A stretch of 64,000 nt of DNA from Flavobacterium psychroterrae (lineage in GTDB: Bacteria; Bacteroidota; Bacteroidia; Flavobacteriales; Flavobacteriaceae): NCBI RefSeq assembly GCF_018380615.1, contig NZ_JAGYVZ010000007.1, positions 62,001 through 126,000 on the forward strand. Reading direction: 5' to 3'. This document shows positions 7,977 through 16,105 of the stretch, piece by piece. A model generated the notes under the pieces. It made no database searches and had not been told where the DNA came from. It worked only from the letters and a program-made list of their open reading frames with translations. The translations under genes were made by a program, and so were the position numbers. The stretch's first letter is position 1. Each line of letters begins with the position of its first letter.

Positions 7977-8747
7977 ATGGGTGTGTTTTATAATGGTGCT
8001 AATTGCGATATTTATATAGGTAAAGGAGCTGGTAAAAAATTACTCCAAGAGATTTCAAATGCGAAAAAATCCGTTAAAATAATTTCTCCATACCTTTCCC
8101 CTTCATTAATAAATGAATTAATAGTCCTTCATTTAAAAGGTATCAAAATTTCGTTAATAACAAATGATACAATTGAAGATTTCCACAAAGACTCTGATAA
8201 AAATATTTATAAATTAATTCTTCAAAAACGTACTTTAGATCACGATGCTGAAGAAATAAGAAATAAATGGATTAATGTTGAAGAAATACTTCGTTATATA
8301 TTTTGGGGATTATCTGCTATTTTAGTTTTTACATTATTTTTATTTAATAATTTTAAACTTTTTTATATTCTAATTCCTTTATCTTTAATCTTTATTGTAA
8401 GGAAAGCTTATTTAAATAAAATAAGAAATAAACGCATCTATCATTATCAATATAATCAGTTATTTCTTTTCAAAGTTTTTATATCATATCAAAAGACGAA
8501 TACTAACGCAAATACATTTATTCATGGTAAAATATATATAATTGACGACGAAATAGTTTTTATGGGTTCATTAAATTTTACCTATAGCGGCACAACAAAT
8601 AATTATGAAACAAGAATTAGGACTATAGATAAAACTGCTGTAGATAAAATTGTAAAAGAGCATGATGACTTATTTTACAGATCTGGTTATCCTGAAAGAG
8701 ATATTCAAGATTGGGGAAAAGAATTGTATAAGGAACCTATAAATTAA
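7977..8747 (+). CDS. Membrane-anchored phospholipase D-like protein with a single HKD motif
   Basis: A 256-residue protein. Residues 10-65 have the alpha/beta pattern of a PLD domain start (LLQEISNAKKSVKIISPYLS) but no HKD. Two hydrophobic helices follow at about 105-124 and 127-145. The C-terminal part has one complete HKD motif: His183, Lys185 and Asp190 (IHGKIYIIDDEIV), then GSLN at 197-200. A single HKD needs a dimer to build the two-histidine active site, as in Nuc/bacterial endonuclease-type PLDs. Whether this is a nuclease or a phospholipase cannot be told. AT-rich, alone between pyrR and an unknown gene; an intrinsic terminator follows at 8873. Confidence 0.75.
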   Translation: MGVFYNGANCDIYIGKGAGKKLLQEISNAKKSVKIISPYLSPSLINELIVLHLKGIKISLITNDTIEDFHKDSDKNIYKLILQKRTLDHDAEEIRNKWINVEEILRYIFWGLSAILVFTLFLFNNFKLFYILIPLSLIFIVRKAYLNKIRNKRIYHYQYNQLFLFKVFISYQKTNTNANTFIHGKIYIIDDEIVFMGSLNFTYSGTTNNYETRIRTIDKTAVDKIVKEHDDLFYRSGYPERDIQDWGKELYKEPIN

Positions 8748-8872
8748 ATCATAATAGTTTCAATTAATAGAATCACTCACAAAGACGGTGTAAATTAAAG
8801 GTAGAATATCTATTACTCTTTTCCTTTCTTGTGCTTGTAAACTGGATTAAAATCCAGCTCTACGATATGTTC

Positions 8873-8893
8873 GAGCCGATGGCTCTTTTTTTT
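8873..8893 (+). terminator. Rho-independent terminator
   Basis: GAGCC-GAT-GGCTC stem (8873-8885) followed by eight T. It lies 125 bases after the PLD-like gene. A second small hairpin (CTGGATT..AATCCAG, about 8842-8857) precedes it. Confidence 0.8.
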
Positions 8894-8933
8894 AGATAAT
8901 GTTCATTACAATTGATAGATATAAAAAATAAGT

Positions 8934-8987
8934 ATGGAAAAAACAGTAAATTTAAAAAACATAAAACCTGACCGATCAGATATATGA
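8934..8987 (+). CDS. Possible 17-aa leader peptide overlapping the next gene
   Basis: ATG at 8934 opens a 17-codon frame (MEKTVNLKNIKPDRSDI) whose TGA overlaps the ATG of the following gene as ATGA (8984-8987). The 4-base overlap is the classic arrangement for translational coupling. It may be a leader peptide, or the remnant of a longer gene. It is too short to judge by coding statistics, hence the low confidence. Confidence 0.25.
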   Translation: MEKTVNLKNIKPDRSDI

Positions 8988-9400
8988 TTTACATAGATAA
9001 AAGTACATTTCCACATTCTTATATCGAAGAAAAAAAATTTGATTGGGGAGAACCTTACGAAAATATAATACCAATTTTTAATTTATCTATTAATCCTGAA
9101 TTATCAGATATTGAATATACAATTGAAGTTTTAGGCAAAAACAATTTCAAAATTAATTTACAAAAGCTATATAATATTCTACTTAACAAAGAAGAGAATG
9201 ATCGTATAGAAAACTTTAATACGCCAATTTTTAATCGCGAAATTCTATTAAATAATATTCAAAAATATTTGAACTCTAATGAAGATCCGAATTCTCCTTG
9301 GGAACAATCATATGATAGATATCCTAGCGAAAATGATTATTTGGAAGCAATTGAAAAAGATCTAAACAGAATAATATTATTTGAACGAAAAGAATACTAA
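8984..9400 (+). CDS. Hypothetical acidic protein
   Basis: A 138-residue soluble protein with no signal peptide and no cysteine. It is rich in Asn, Ile, Glu and Asp and has aromatic clusters (FDWGEPYENIIPIF, PWEQSYDRYPSENDYLEAI). I recognise no domain. Small acidic single-domain proteins of this look are common among immunity-type and accessory genes, but no toxin gene is adjacent, so this is only a thought. Start chosen at 8984 because it overlaps the stop of a 17-codon leader frame (ATGA). It belongs to the accessory stretch at 7.9-12.2 kb. Confidence 0.6.
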   Translation: MIYIDKSTFPHSYIEEKKFDWGEPYENIIPIFNLSINPELSDIEYTIEVLGKNNFKINLQKLYNILLNKEENDRIENFNTPIFNREILLNNIQKYLNSNEDPNSPWEQSYDRYPSENDYLEAIEKDLNRIILFERKEY

Positions 9401-9508
9401 TTATATTTACACAACGAAGCCCTAAAGCGTTATATAAAATTCTCGAACCTAATTACATTTTTAACCAAGAAAGTGAGGAGTCAACACATAAACACTGACA
9501 CAATAAAT

Positions 9509-10690
9509 ATGAAACATACATTACTTTTAGTATTCTTTTTATTCGGTTTACAAAACAGCAATGCGCAATGGAGCAAAATCACATCGCCATATGCCGGAAA
9601 TTTATGGACCATTAAATTCTTTGATGCACAAAATGGATATATAGGTGGAAACACTGCCATTTTAAAAACTACTGATGGCGGTGTAACGTGGACATCAAAA
9701 TCGATTAGTAATTTTTTAATAAATAGTTTTTCATTCCCAAGTGCTACTGTTGGATATTATGGCTGCAATAATAATATTGTTGCAAAAACTACGGATGCAG
9801 GTATAACCTGGACAAATCAGAATCCAAATGCAAGTCCTTATGCAATTTTATCTGTTAGTTTTCCCACCGCAACTACAGGATATGCAGTTGGTGACGCAGG
9901 AACAATCAGAAAAACAACTGATGGCGGATCAACGTGGGCACCTCAAACTTCGGGATTGACAACCGGAATAGAAGAAGTTCATTTTTTTGATGTAAATACC
10001 GGTATTTGTATTGGAGATGGCGGAAAAATTAAAAGAACAACAAATGGCGGTGCAAACTGGGTTACAATAGCAAGCGGAACTACGCAAAATCTATATGATC
10101 TCTTTTTTCTAGATGCAAATACAGGTTTTATAGCCGGAGGAACAGGTACAATACTTAAAACAACAAATGGCGGACAAAGCTGGGCTGCTTTAAGTTCAGG
10201 ATTTACCAGCTGGTTATATGCAATCTGTTTCAAAGATGCATTAACAGGATATGCAGGAGGTGCTAACGGAAAAATATTTAAAACTATTGATGGAGGATTA
10301 ACCTGGACGCCAGAAGTTTCCGGAGTCAGTAGTGCAAATAGTATAAACGACATTATTTATTTTAATAATAGATTTATTGCCGTAGGAGATCAGGGAGTAA
10401 TAATTACTGATGTAGCTACTTTAGGTACTGCTGAAAACATTAAAGAAGATGCTTCGGTAATAGTTTATCCAAATCCTGTTTCTGATTCGTTTTCAATAGA
10501 GTTACATAACAATAAAAATTTGGCTTTAAACATCCATATTATTGATATAAATGGGGCTATCGTGAAATCAAAAGTTTTAAGCGATAATGAACGTACAGTG
10601 AATGTTAAGGATTTAAGCAACGCTGTTTATATTATTGAAATGAAAGCGGAGCAATTTTCAGCCAGAAAAAAAATAATAATTAAAAAATAA
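9509..10690 (+). CDS. Secreted YCF48/BNR-repeat beta-propeller protein with T9SS type A sorting domain
   Basis: A 393-residue protein starting at the ATG at 9509 (MKHTLLLVFFLFGLQNSNAQ is a clear signal peptide; the upstream ATG at 9473 would spoil it). At least six propeller repeats carry K/R-T-T/I-D/N-G/A-G-x-x-W (KTTDGGVTW, KTTDAGITW, KTTDGGSTW, RTTNGGANW, KTTNGGQSW, KTIDGGLTW), like the photosystem-assembly factor YCF48 fold. The last ~75 residues (VYPNPVSDSFSI ... VYIIEMKAEQFSARKKIIIKK) are a type A T9SS C-terminal signal, which directs export and is normally cleaved. Function of the propeller is unknown; it probably acts at the cell surface or outside. Its 3' end is part of a 14-bp tandem repeat. 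Confidence 0.85.
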   Translation: MKHTLLLVFFLFGLQNSNAQWSKITSPYAGNLWTIKFFDAQNGYIGGNTAILKTTDGGVTWTSKSISNFLINSFSFPSATVGYYGCNNNIVAKTTDAGITWTNQNPNASPYAILSVSFPTATTGYAVGDAGTIRKTTDGGSTWAPQTSGLTTGIEEVHFFDVNTGICIGDGGKIKRTTNGGANWVTIASGTTQNLYDLFFLDANTGFIAGGTGTILKTTNGGQSWAALSSGFTSWLYAICFKDALTGYAGGANGKIFKTIDGGLTWTPEVSGVSSANSINDIIYFNNRFIAVGDQGVIITDVATLGTAENIKEDASVIVYPNPVSDSFSIELHNNKNLALNIHIIDINGAIVKSKVLSDNERTVNVKDLSNAVYIIEMKAEQFSARKKIIIKK

Positions 10691-10709
10691 TAATTAAAAA
10701 ATAATAATT
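10668..10709 (+). repeat. Three tandem 14-bp repeats spanning the stop codon
   Basis: AAAAAATAATAATT three times (10668-10681, 10682-10695, 10696-10709). The first copy encodes the C-terminal residues of the YCF48-type protein and the second contains its TAA. Slippage here would change the end of the secretion signal. Confidence 0.9.
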
Positions 10710-10711
10710 AG

Positions 10712-10737
10712 CTTTATGCGAGTAAAAAAGCATAAAG
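10712..10737 (+). promoter_or_regulatory. Hairpin abutting the VOC gene start codon
   Basis: CTTTATGC (10712-10719) pairs with GCATAAAG (10730-10737); the next base is the A of the ATG at 10738. It may terminate the upstream gene or mask the ribosome entry site of the VOC gene; the sequence alone does not decide. Confidence 0.45.
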
Positions 10738-11136
10738 ATGAAAGTAAAAGTTATCGGAATTCCAGTTTTAGATCAGGAAAAAGCATTGCAGTTTTATACT
10801 AACAAATTGGGTTTTATAAAAAAGCATGATATTCCTCTAGGTGAAAACAACAGATGGTTAACGGTAGTTTCTAAAGACGAACCAGACGGAGTTGAAGTTT
10901 TATTAGAACCTTCTCCAAATCATTTTGAACCGTCAAAAACATATCAAAGCGCACTTTTTGAAGCTGGAATTCCGTACACTCAATTTAATGTTGATAATCT
11001 TCAGGATGAATTTAACCGATTGATTAATCTTGGTGTCGAATTTACCATGCAACCAACAGCAATGGGAAATGTAAAAATTGCGATTCTAAATGATACGTGC
11101 GGGAATAAAATTCAGTTGATTGAGATGTTATCGTAA
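10738..11136 (+). CDS. VOC-family (glyoxalase/dioxygenase-fold) protein
   Basis: A 132-residue single VOC domain. The pattern is VIGIPVLDQEKALQFYTNKLGF at the start (strand, helix, YxxxLGF), a middle DGVEVLLEPS block, and the end FTMQPTAMGNVKIAILNDTCGNKIQLIEM. Members are metal-dependent lyases, isomerases, dioxygenases or antibiotic-binding proteins. The final metal-ligand Glu (QLIEM) is present; the substrate cannot be told. A hairpin abuts its start codon. Its 3' end is duplicated, in decayed form, about 323 bases downstream. Confidence 0.85.
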   Translation: MKVKVIGIPVLDQEKALQFYTNKLGFIKKHDIPLGENNRWLTVVSKDEPDGVEVLLEPSPNHFEPSKTYQSALFEAGIPYTQFNVDNLQDEFNRLINLGVEFTMQPTAMGNVKIAILNDTCGNKIQLIEMLS

Positions 11137-11668
11137 TGTACGGTCATCAGTGATAGTCCCAGCGGGACGTTATATTTATAGCAGATTTATAGATTATATC
11201 AGATAACCCCAGCGGGGTGACATGTATTGAATTCAAATAATATATCGCTCCGATGGAGCTTTTACCAATCGAACGTATTTATTAGCTATAAATATGGCGC
11301 TCCTATGGAGCTTTTATGTATTGGAAAGCGATTATTTATTATTAAAAAACAATCTCTAAATTAAAACTTTTGATCCAATTATATAACCATTTGCAACAAT
11401 TGCGATTTTGGGATGATTCGTGCGGGAATAAAATTCAATTAATGGAAATGTTATCTTAATTTATGTTCATCATTCTGAATAGTCCCAGCGGGACGTTATA
11501 TTTATATCAGATTATAGATTATTTCATATGAACCCCAGCGGGGTGGCATGTATTGAATTCAAAATATTATATCGCTCCGCTAGCTTTAACCATTGAACAT
11601 ATTAATTAAGCTATAAATATTATATCGCTCCGCTGGAGCTCTTATGAATTTGGAAGGCGATTATTTTG
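11080..11668 (+). repeat. Tandem duplication of the VOC gene 3' end plus downstream palindromes (family E)
   Basis: Copy A spans about 11080-11340 and copy B about 11403-11668, offset 323-329 bases. Both hold the end of a VOC gene, then AGTCCCAGCGGGACGTTATATTT, then CCCCAGCGGGGTG, then ATATCGCTCCG-TGGAGCT hairpins (all cited as short words). Copy B is diverged. The rest of the gap (11669-11997) is AT-rich and shows nothing recognisable apart from the leader of the 57-aa gene. Confidence 0.85.
11392..11459 (+). pseudogene. Decayed 3' fragment of a second VOC-family gene
   Basis: The bases read TIAIL, then after a one-base frameshift DDSCGNKIQLMEMLS and a TAA at 11457-11459. This matches the intact gene's KIAILNDTCGNKIQLIEMLS end. 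Everything upstream of about 11392 no longer aligns, so only the last ~22 codons survive. It is a remnant of a tandem duplication, not a working gene. Confidence 0.8.
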
Positions 11669-11997
11669 CAGCATATACCCTTATTTTCTTTTTTGTCTTC
11701 TTCTTATAATAATATTTGAAATAAAATTAACTTCAATCATTCATATGACTACTTTTTATAGTATCAAATGATAGTTTCAAAATAAAATCTACATACGAAA
11801 TAACCACAGAATATTAAAGCTAATTGTTTCTGTGTCTGAAAAATTCTTATGAGCATTTTCTAAAAACAAAACTCTTATCCAAATCATAGAACTTTCCCGT
11901 AAAATTATATAACACTTTTTTTGTTGTTTGAAGTAATTTTATTCTACGATAATTAGAATATTAAATTCTTTTTAAAACAATTAAAAACAGCAAAATC

Positions 11998-12171
11998 ATG
12001 CAAAAGAACATTACACGTTTGTTAATGGTATTCGTAATACTATTTTCATTTACAAGTTGCGAAGTTATTGGAGACATTTTTAAGGCCGGAATGGGATTCG
12101 GGATCTTTATTGTGATTTTTATTGTTGCAATAATCATCTTTATATTCGCTAAGCTTTTCGGAAGAAAGTAA
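11998..12171 (+). CDS. 57-aa membrane lipoprotein
   Basis: ATG at 11998, TAA at 12169-12171. The lipoprotein signal MQKNITRLLMVFVILFSFTSC has its lipobox FTSC and a lipid-modified Cys at residue 21. The mature part begins EVIGDIFKAGMG and is followed by a strongly hydrophobic stretch (about 31-51: GFGIFIVIFIVAIIIFIF) ending in the basic KLFGRK. So it would be lipid-anchored at the N-terminus and also span a membrane. Such tiny proteins are common and uncharacterised in Flavobacterium. A bidirectional terminator lies 8 bases behind it, which supports that it is a transcribed gene. Confidence 0.75.
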   Translation: MQKNITRLLMVFVILFSFTSCEVIGDIFKAGMGFGIFIVIFIVAIIIFIFAKLFGRK

Positions 12172-12179
12172 ATATAAAA

Positions 12180-12216
12180 AAATCCCGTTCGATTACCGAA
12201 CGGGATTTCTTTTTTA
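12180..12216. terminator. Bidirectional terminator between the 57-aa gene and the ABC-F gene
   Basis: Perfect 12-bp stem AAATCCCGTTCG / CGAACGGGATTT (12180-12191 with 12197-12208), A-run before and T-run after, between two convergent genes. Confidence 0.9.
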
Positions 12217-12230
12217 TATAAAACTATGTT

Positions 12231-13949
<1,719 letters not shown>

Positions 13950-14066
13950 TCATTTAAACTAAACTTATTGCCTAATAAAAACTTTGCACCTTTGCGAGAT
14001 TAATTAAACTTCTTTGCAATTTAAATCAACCTTATATTTTCTTATATCACTTATATGGTTTAAAAA

Positions 14067-14837
14067 CTACAATTCACTTACCTTCGATAGCGCTACTTCC
14101 AAGCTTTCGAAATTAGGAAGAACCTTTGAAATCAAACCTTCTTTATTTAAAATAAAATGTGTTGGGAAAGCATTTAAATCGAGTTTTTCATTCATATAAA
14201 TTTTCATATCCGGAATTACAGAATATGCCAATGGTCTTTTTGCTAAAAATACTTTTAATTGTTGGGGAGAATCTTCGGCGAGGCTTATAAATAGTATATC
14301 TTTTCGGTCTTTGTATTTGTCTGCTAGTTTATTTACTTGGGGAAATTCTCTTATGCAAGGCGTGCAGTGAATGTACCAGCATTTTATGACAATAATTTTA
14401 CCTTTCATTGATTCGTTTGAAACCAGATTTCCGTTTAAATCTTTGAAGGAAAATTTAGGGAAAGGCGTTCCTTCCATTTTGTAATTCTTAAGTGCGTCAA
14501 AAGCAATTTGATTGATGGTGGCTTTTATGCTTGTATCTGAATTAGGCTGAATCTGAAATAATTTAAAATAGTAAATTGAATCTTCTGATTTTAATTGAAT
14601 TGGAATATAGTTTCCATTTGCTAATTGGTCTAAAAAAGATTCTTTTGAAATTTCTTTTGAATTTGAATCAAATGCAATAAAATCTCTGGAAAGCATGATG
14701 TTTTTGCTTTGATATACTGACCAATTGCTGAAGTTATTCTGAATTTGGATTGGGTCAACTTTCGGGGTTTCATGATTTGTTTGACTGAAACATGAAGTGA
14801 ATATTAAAAATATTATGATGTTGATTGATTTTTGCAT
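14067..14837 (-). CDS. TlpA/ResA-like thioredoxin-fold lipoprotein
   Basis: 256 residues from the ATG at 14837 (MQKSINIIIFLIFTSC, lipobox FTSC, Cys16); the upstream in-frame ATG at 14867 would only lengthen the signal. The thioredoxin domain occupies about 120-256, with redox pair Cys158-Thr-Pro-Cys161 in WYIHCTPCIREF and a cis-Pro region near AFPTHFIL. It is probably an extracytoplasmic, lipid-anchored thiol-disulfide reductase of the peroxiredoxin/TlpA group. The N-terminal 100 residues are an unrecognised domain. It lies upstream of the ABC-F gene on the same strand, 216 bases apart. Confidence 0.85.
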   Translation of the reverse strand: MQKSINIIIFLIFTSCFSQTNHETPKVDPIQIQNNFSNWSVYQSKNIMLSRDFIAFDSNSKEISKESFLDQLANGNYIPIQLKSEDSIYYFKLFQIQPNSDTSIKATINQIAFDALKNYKMEGTPFPKFSFKDLNGNLVSNESMKGKIIVIKCWYIHCTPCIREFPQVNKLADKYKDRKDILFISLAEDSPQQLKVFLAKRPLAYSVIPDMKIYMNEKLDLNAFPTHFILNKEGLISKVLPNFESLEVALSKVSEL

Positions 14838-15066
14838 GGAATTTTTAATGGAATAATTGGGATTCAAAAGTACTTAAAATTACTGCGCAAAAAAATGGCA
14901 CGCGGATGACACGGATTTGCTATCGCGAAAACGCGGATTTGACACGGATTTTTTATTCTCCTTTTTGTCGAAAATGATTGTGGTTAGTTTGTGTTGTAAT
15001 GGCGCACGGGTTTTACGGATTTAACTAATTTACACGGATTTTCTTTTTGTTTTTACTCGCATTTTT

Positions 15067-15168
15067 TGTCATCCTGACGAAGGAAGGATCTCCGTAAGTA
15101 GCTCGACAAAGATTGGTCACATTCTGTACGGAGTATCTTGCGGAGATCCTTCCTTCGTCAGGATGACA
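15067..15168. repeat. Family C: perfect 28-bp inverted repeat
   Basis: Left arm 15067-15094 (TGTCATCCTGACGAAGGAAG...) and right arm 15141-15168 are perfect inverted copies around a 46-base spacer. MITE/REP-like intergenic element without a coding frame. The sequence before it (14838-15066) holds only CACGGATTT-type low-complexity repeats. Confidence 0.9.
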
Positions 15169-15258
15169 ATACTGGGGTTACTTTGTGTTTTTATACAATC
15201 TCAGGATGAAAAACAAGATGTTAAATACTTCTAGATTTCTTATGAATTCTAATGTCAT

Positions 15259-15337
15259 AGCCCCGATAGAAGTGGAAATCCTTTTGTGTCCGCCGCGGCG
15301 GACATAAAAGATTGAAACGGATAGCGGGATTAGCTCC
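15259..15337. repeat. Repeat family A, copy 1
   Basis: Conserved shoulders AGCCCCGATAGAAGTGGAAA...ATCCTTTT and AAAAGAT..AACGGATAGCGGGA enclose a variable palindromic centre, here GTCCGCCGCGGCGGAC (15288-15303), strikingly GC-rich for this genome. Copies 2 and 3 are at 41549-41640 and 62146-62211, both in the opposite orientation. Confidence 0.85.
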
Positions 15338-15405
15338 TGAAAAAATTGCTTATAATTAAAATAAAATTTAAAAAGTTACTCTAATATCAAGAAATACATC
15401 ACTTT

Positions 15406-15450
15406 GACACAAATTTGTGTCATATCAAAAATAAATGTTCTTTAAGTTTG
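15406..15450 (+). promoter_or_regulatory. Promoter and operator-like palindrome of the 76-aa gene
   Basis: Perfect 16-bp palindrome GACACAAATTTGTGTC (15406-15421) lies upstream of a perfect -7 box TAAGTTTG (15443-15450), 15 bases before the ATG. The palindrome covers the -33 area, where a repressor would be expected to bind. Regulator unknown. Confidence 0.55.
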
Positions 15451-15465
15451 TAAAAAAATAAGACA

Positions 15466-15696
15466 ATGACTACAGATAGCCTTTCAAATAAAGTTGAAAC
15501 GAGATTAAACATTTTTTTTAATGATGATATTGATTCTAAAGAAATGGCAAAAATAATACGAGAAGTAAATAATGCGCTTTCGTTAAGCGTTATGAGAGGG
15601 TGTGAAACTATACAATCTGAAATAAAGAATATTGAAGATAATTTTTACTGGCTTAATAAACTGGCAGAAATTTTAGATCCTTATTTGGAAGATTAA
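15466..15696 (+). CDS. Small hypothetical protein (76 aa)
   Basis: A 76-residue soluble, acidic protein, predicted almost wholly helical (NKVETRLNIFF, DSKEMAKIIREVNNALSLSVMRG, IQSEIKNIEDNFYWLNKLAEIL). No recognised domain. It has its own -7 box 15 bases before the ATG and a perfect 16-bp palindrome just upstream. These argue that it is a real, probably regulated gene. It stands alone, surrounded on both sides by palindromic repeats, with repeat family B directly behind. Confidence 0.6.
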   Translation: MTTDSLSNKVETRLNIFFNDDIDSKEMAKIIREVNNALSLSVMRGCETIQSEIKNIEDNFYWLNKLAEILDPYLED

Positions 15697-15715
15697 ATAT
15701 TGTAAATAATTCTAA

Positions 15716-15849
15716 CGCAAAGTTCCCTAAGATTTTATCGAATAGGATGTTTAAAAAACACAAAGTTCACAAAGCTTTGTCTCGATCCAGCTTTGTGAAC
15801 TTTGTGTTTTCTATGTGTACAGTAAAATTAAATCTTAGTGAACTTTGCG
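15716..15849. repeat. Repeat family B, nested palindrome copy
   Basis: Outer arms 15716-15737 and 15829-15849 (CGCAAAGTTC.. / ..GAACTTTGCG, imperfect) enclose perfect 22-bp inner arms 15755-15776 and 15789-15810. The whole can fold into a long cruciform or RNA hairpin. The rest of the gap to 16105 holds the chiA terminator and AT-rich filler. Confidence 0.85.
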
Positions 15850-15922
15850 GTAAAATTCATTCCTAATTTATAACTCCACAGGTTTTGGCATTAATCCTAA
15901 ATAATTAATAGAAATTGTTCCA

Positions 15923-15955
15923 AACAAAAAAACCTGACAATAAAATTGCCAGGTT
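15923..15955 (-). terminator. Terminator downstream of chiA
   Basis: Stem 15931-15941 with 15945-15955 (AACCTG-CAAT / ATTG-CAGGTT, one mismatch). Read on the minus strand it is followed by TTTTT-G-TTT. It is about 150 bases past the chiA stop codon. Confidence 0.7.
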
Positions 15956-16105
15956 CATAATGCTCTCCTTTAGGTGAAAACCAAATAACAAATCACCTAA
16001 ACTTGATGCATTTATTCGAAATAAAAACCAGATTAAAAAATAAATAACCAAACTCAATTTTAACCGTTCCAATTTTTTTATTTCTAGATTTTCATTCGTT
16101 GAACT

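Noticed and set aside
9979..10353. 124-codon minus-strand frame with proline-rich repeats
   Set aside because: Mirror of the regularly spaced propeller repeats of the YCF48-type gene; its regularity comes from that gene.
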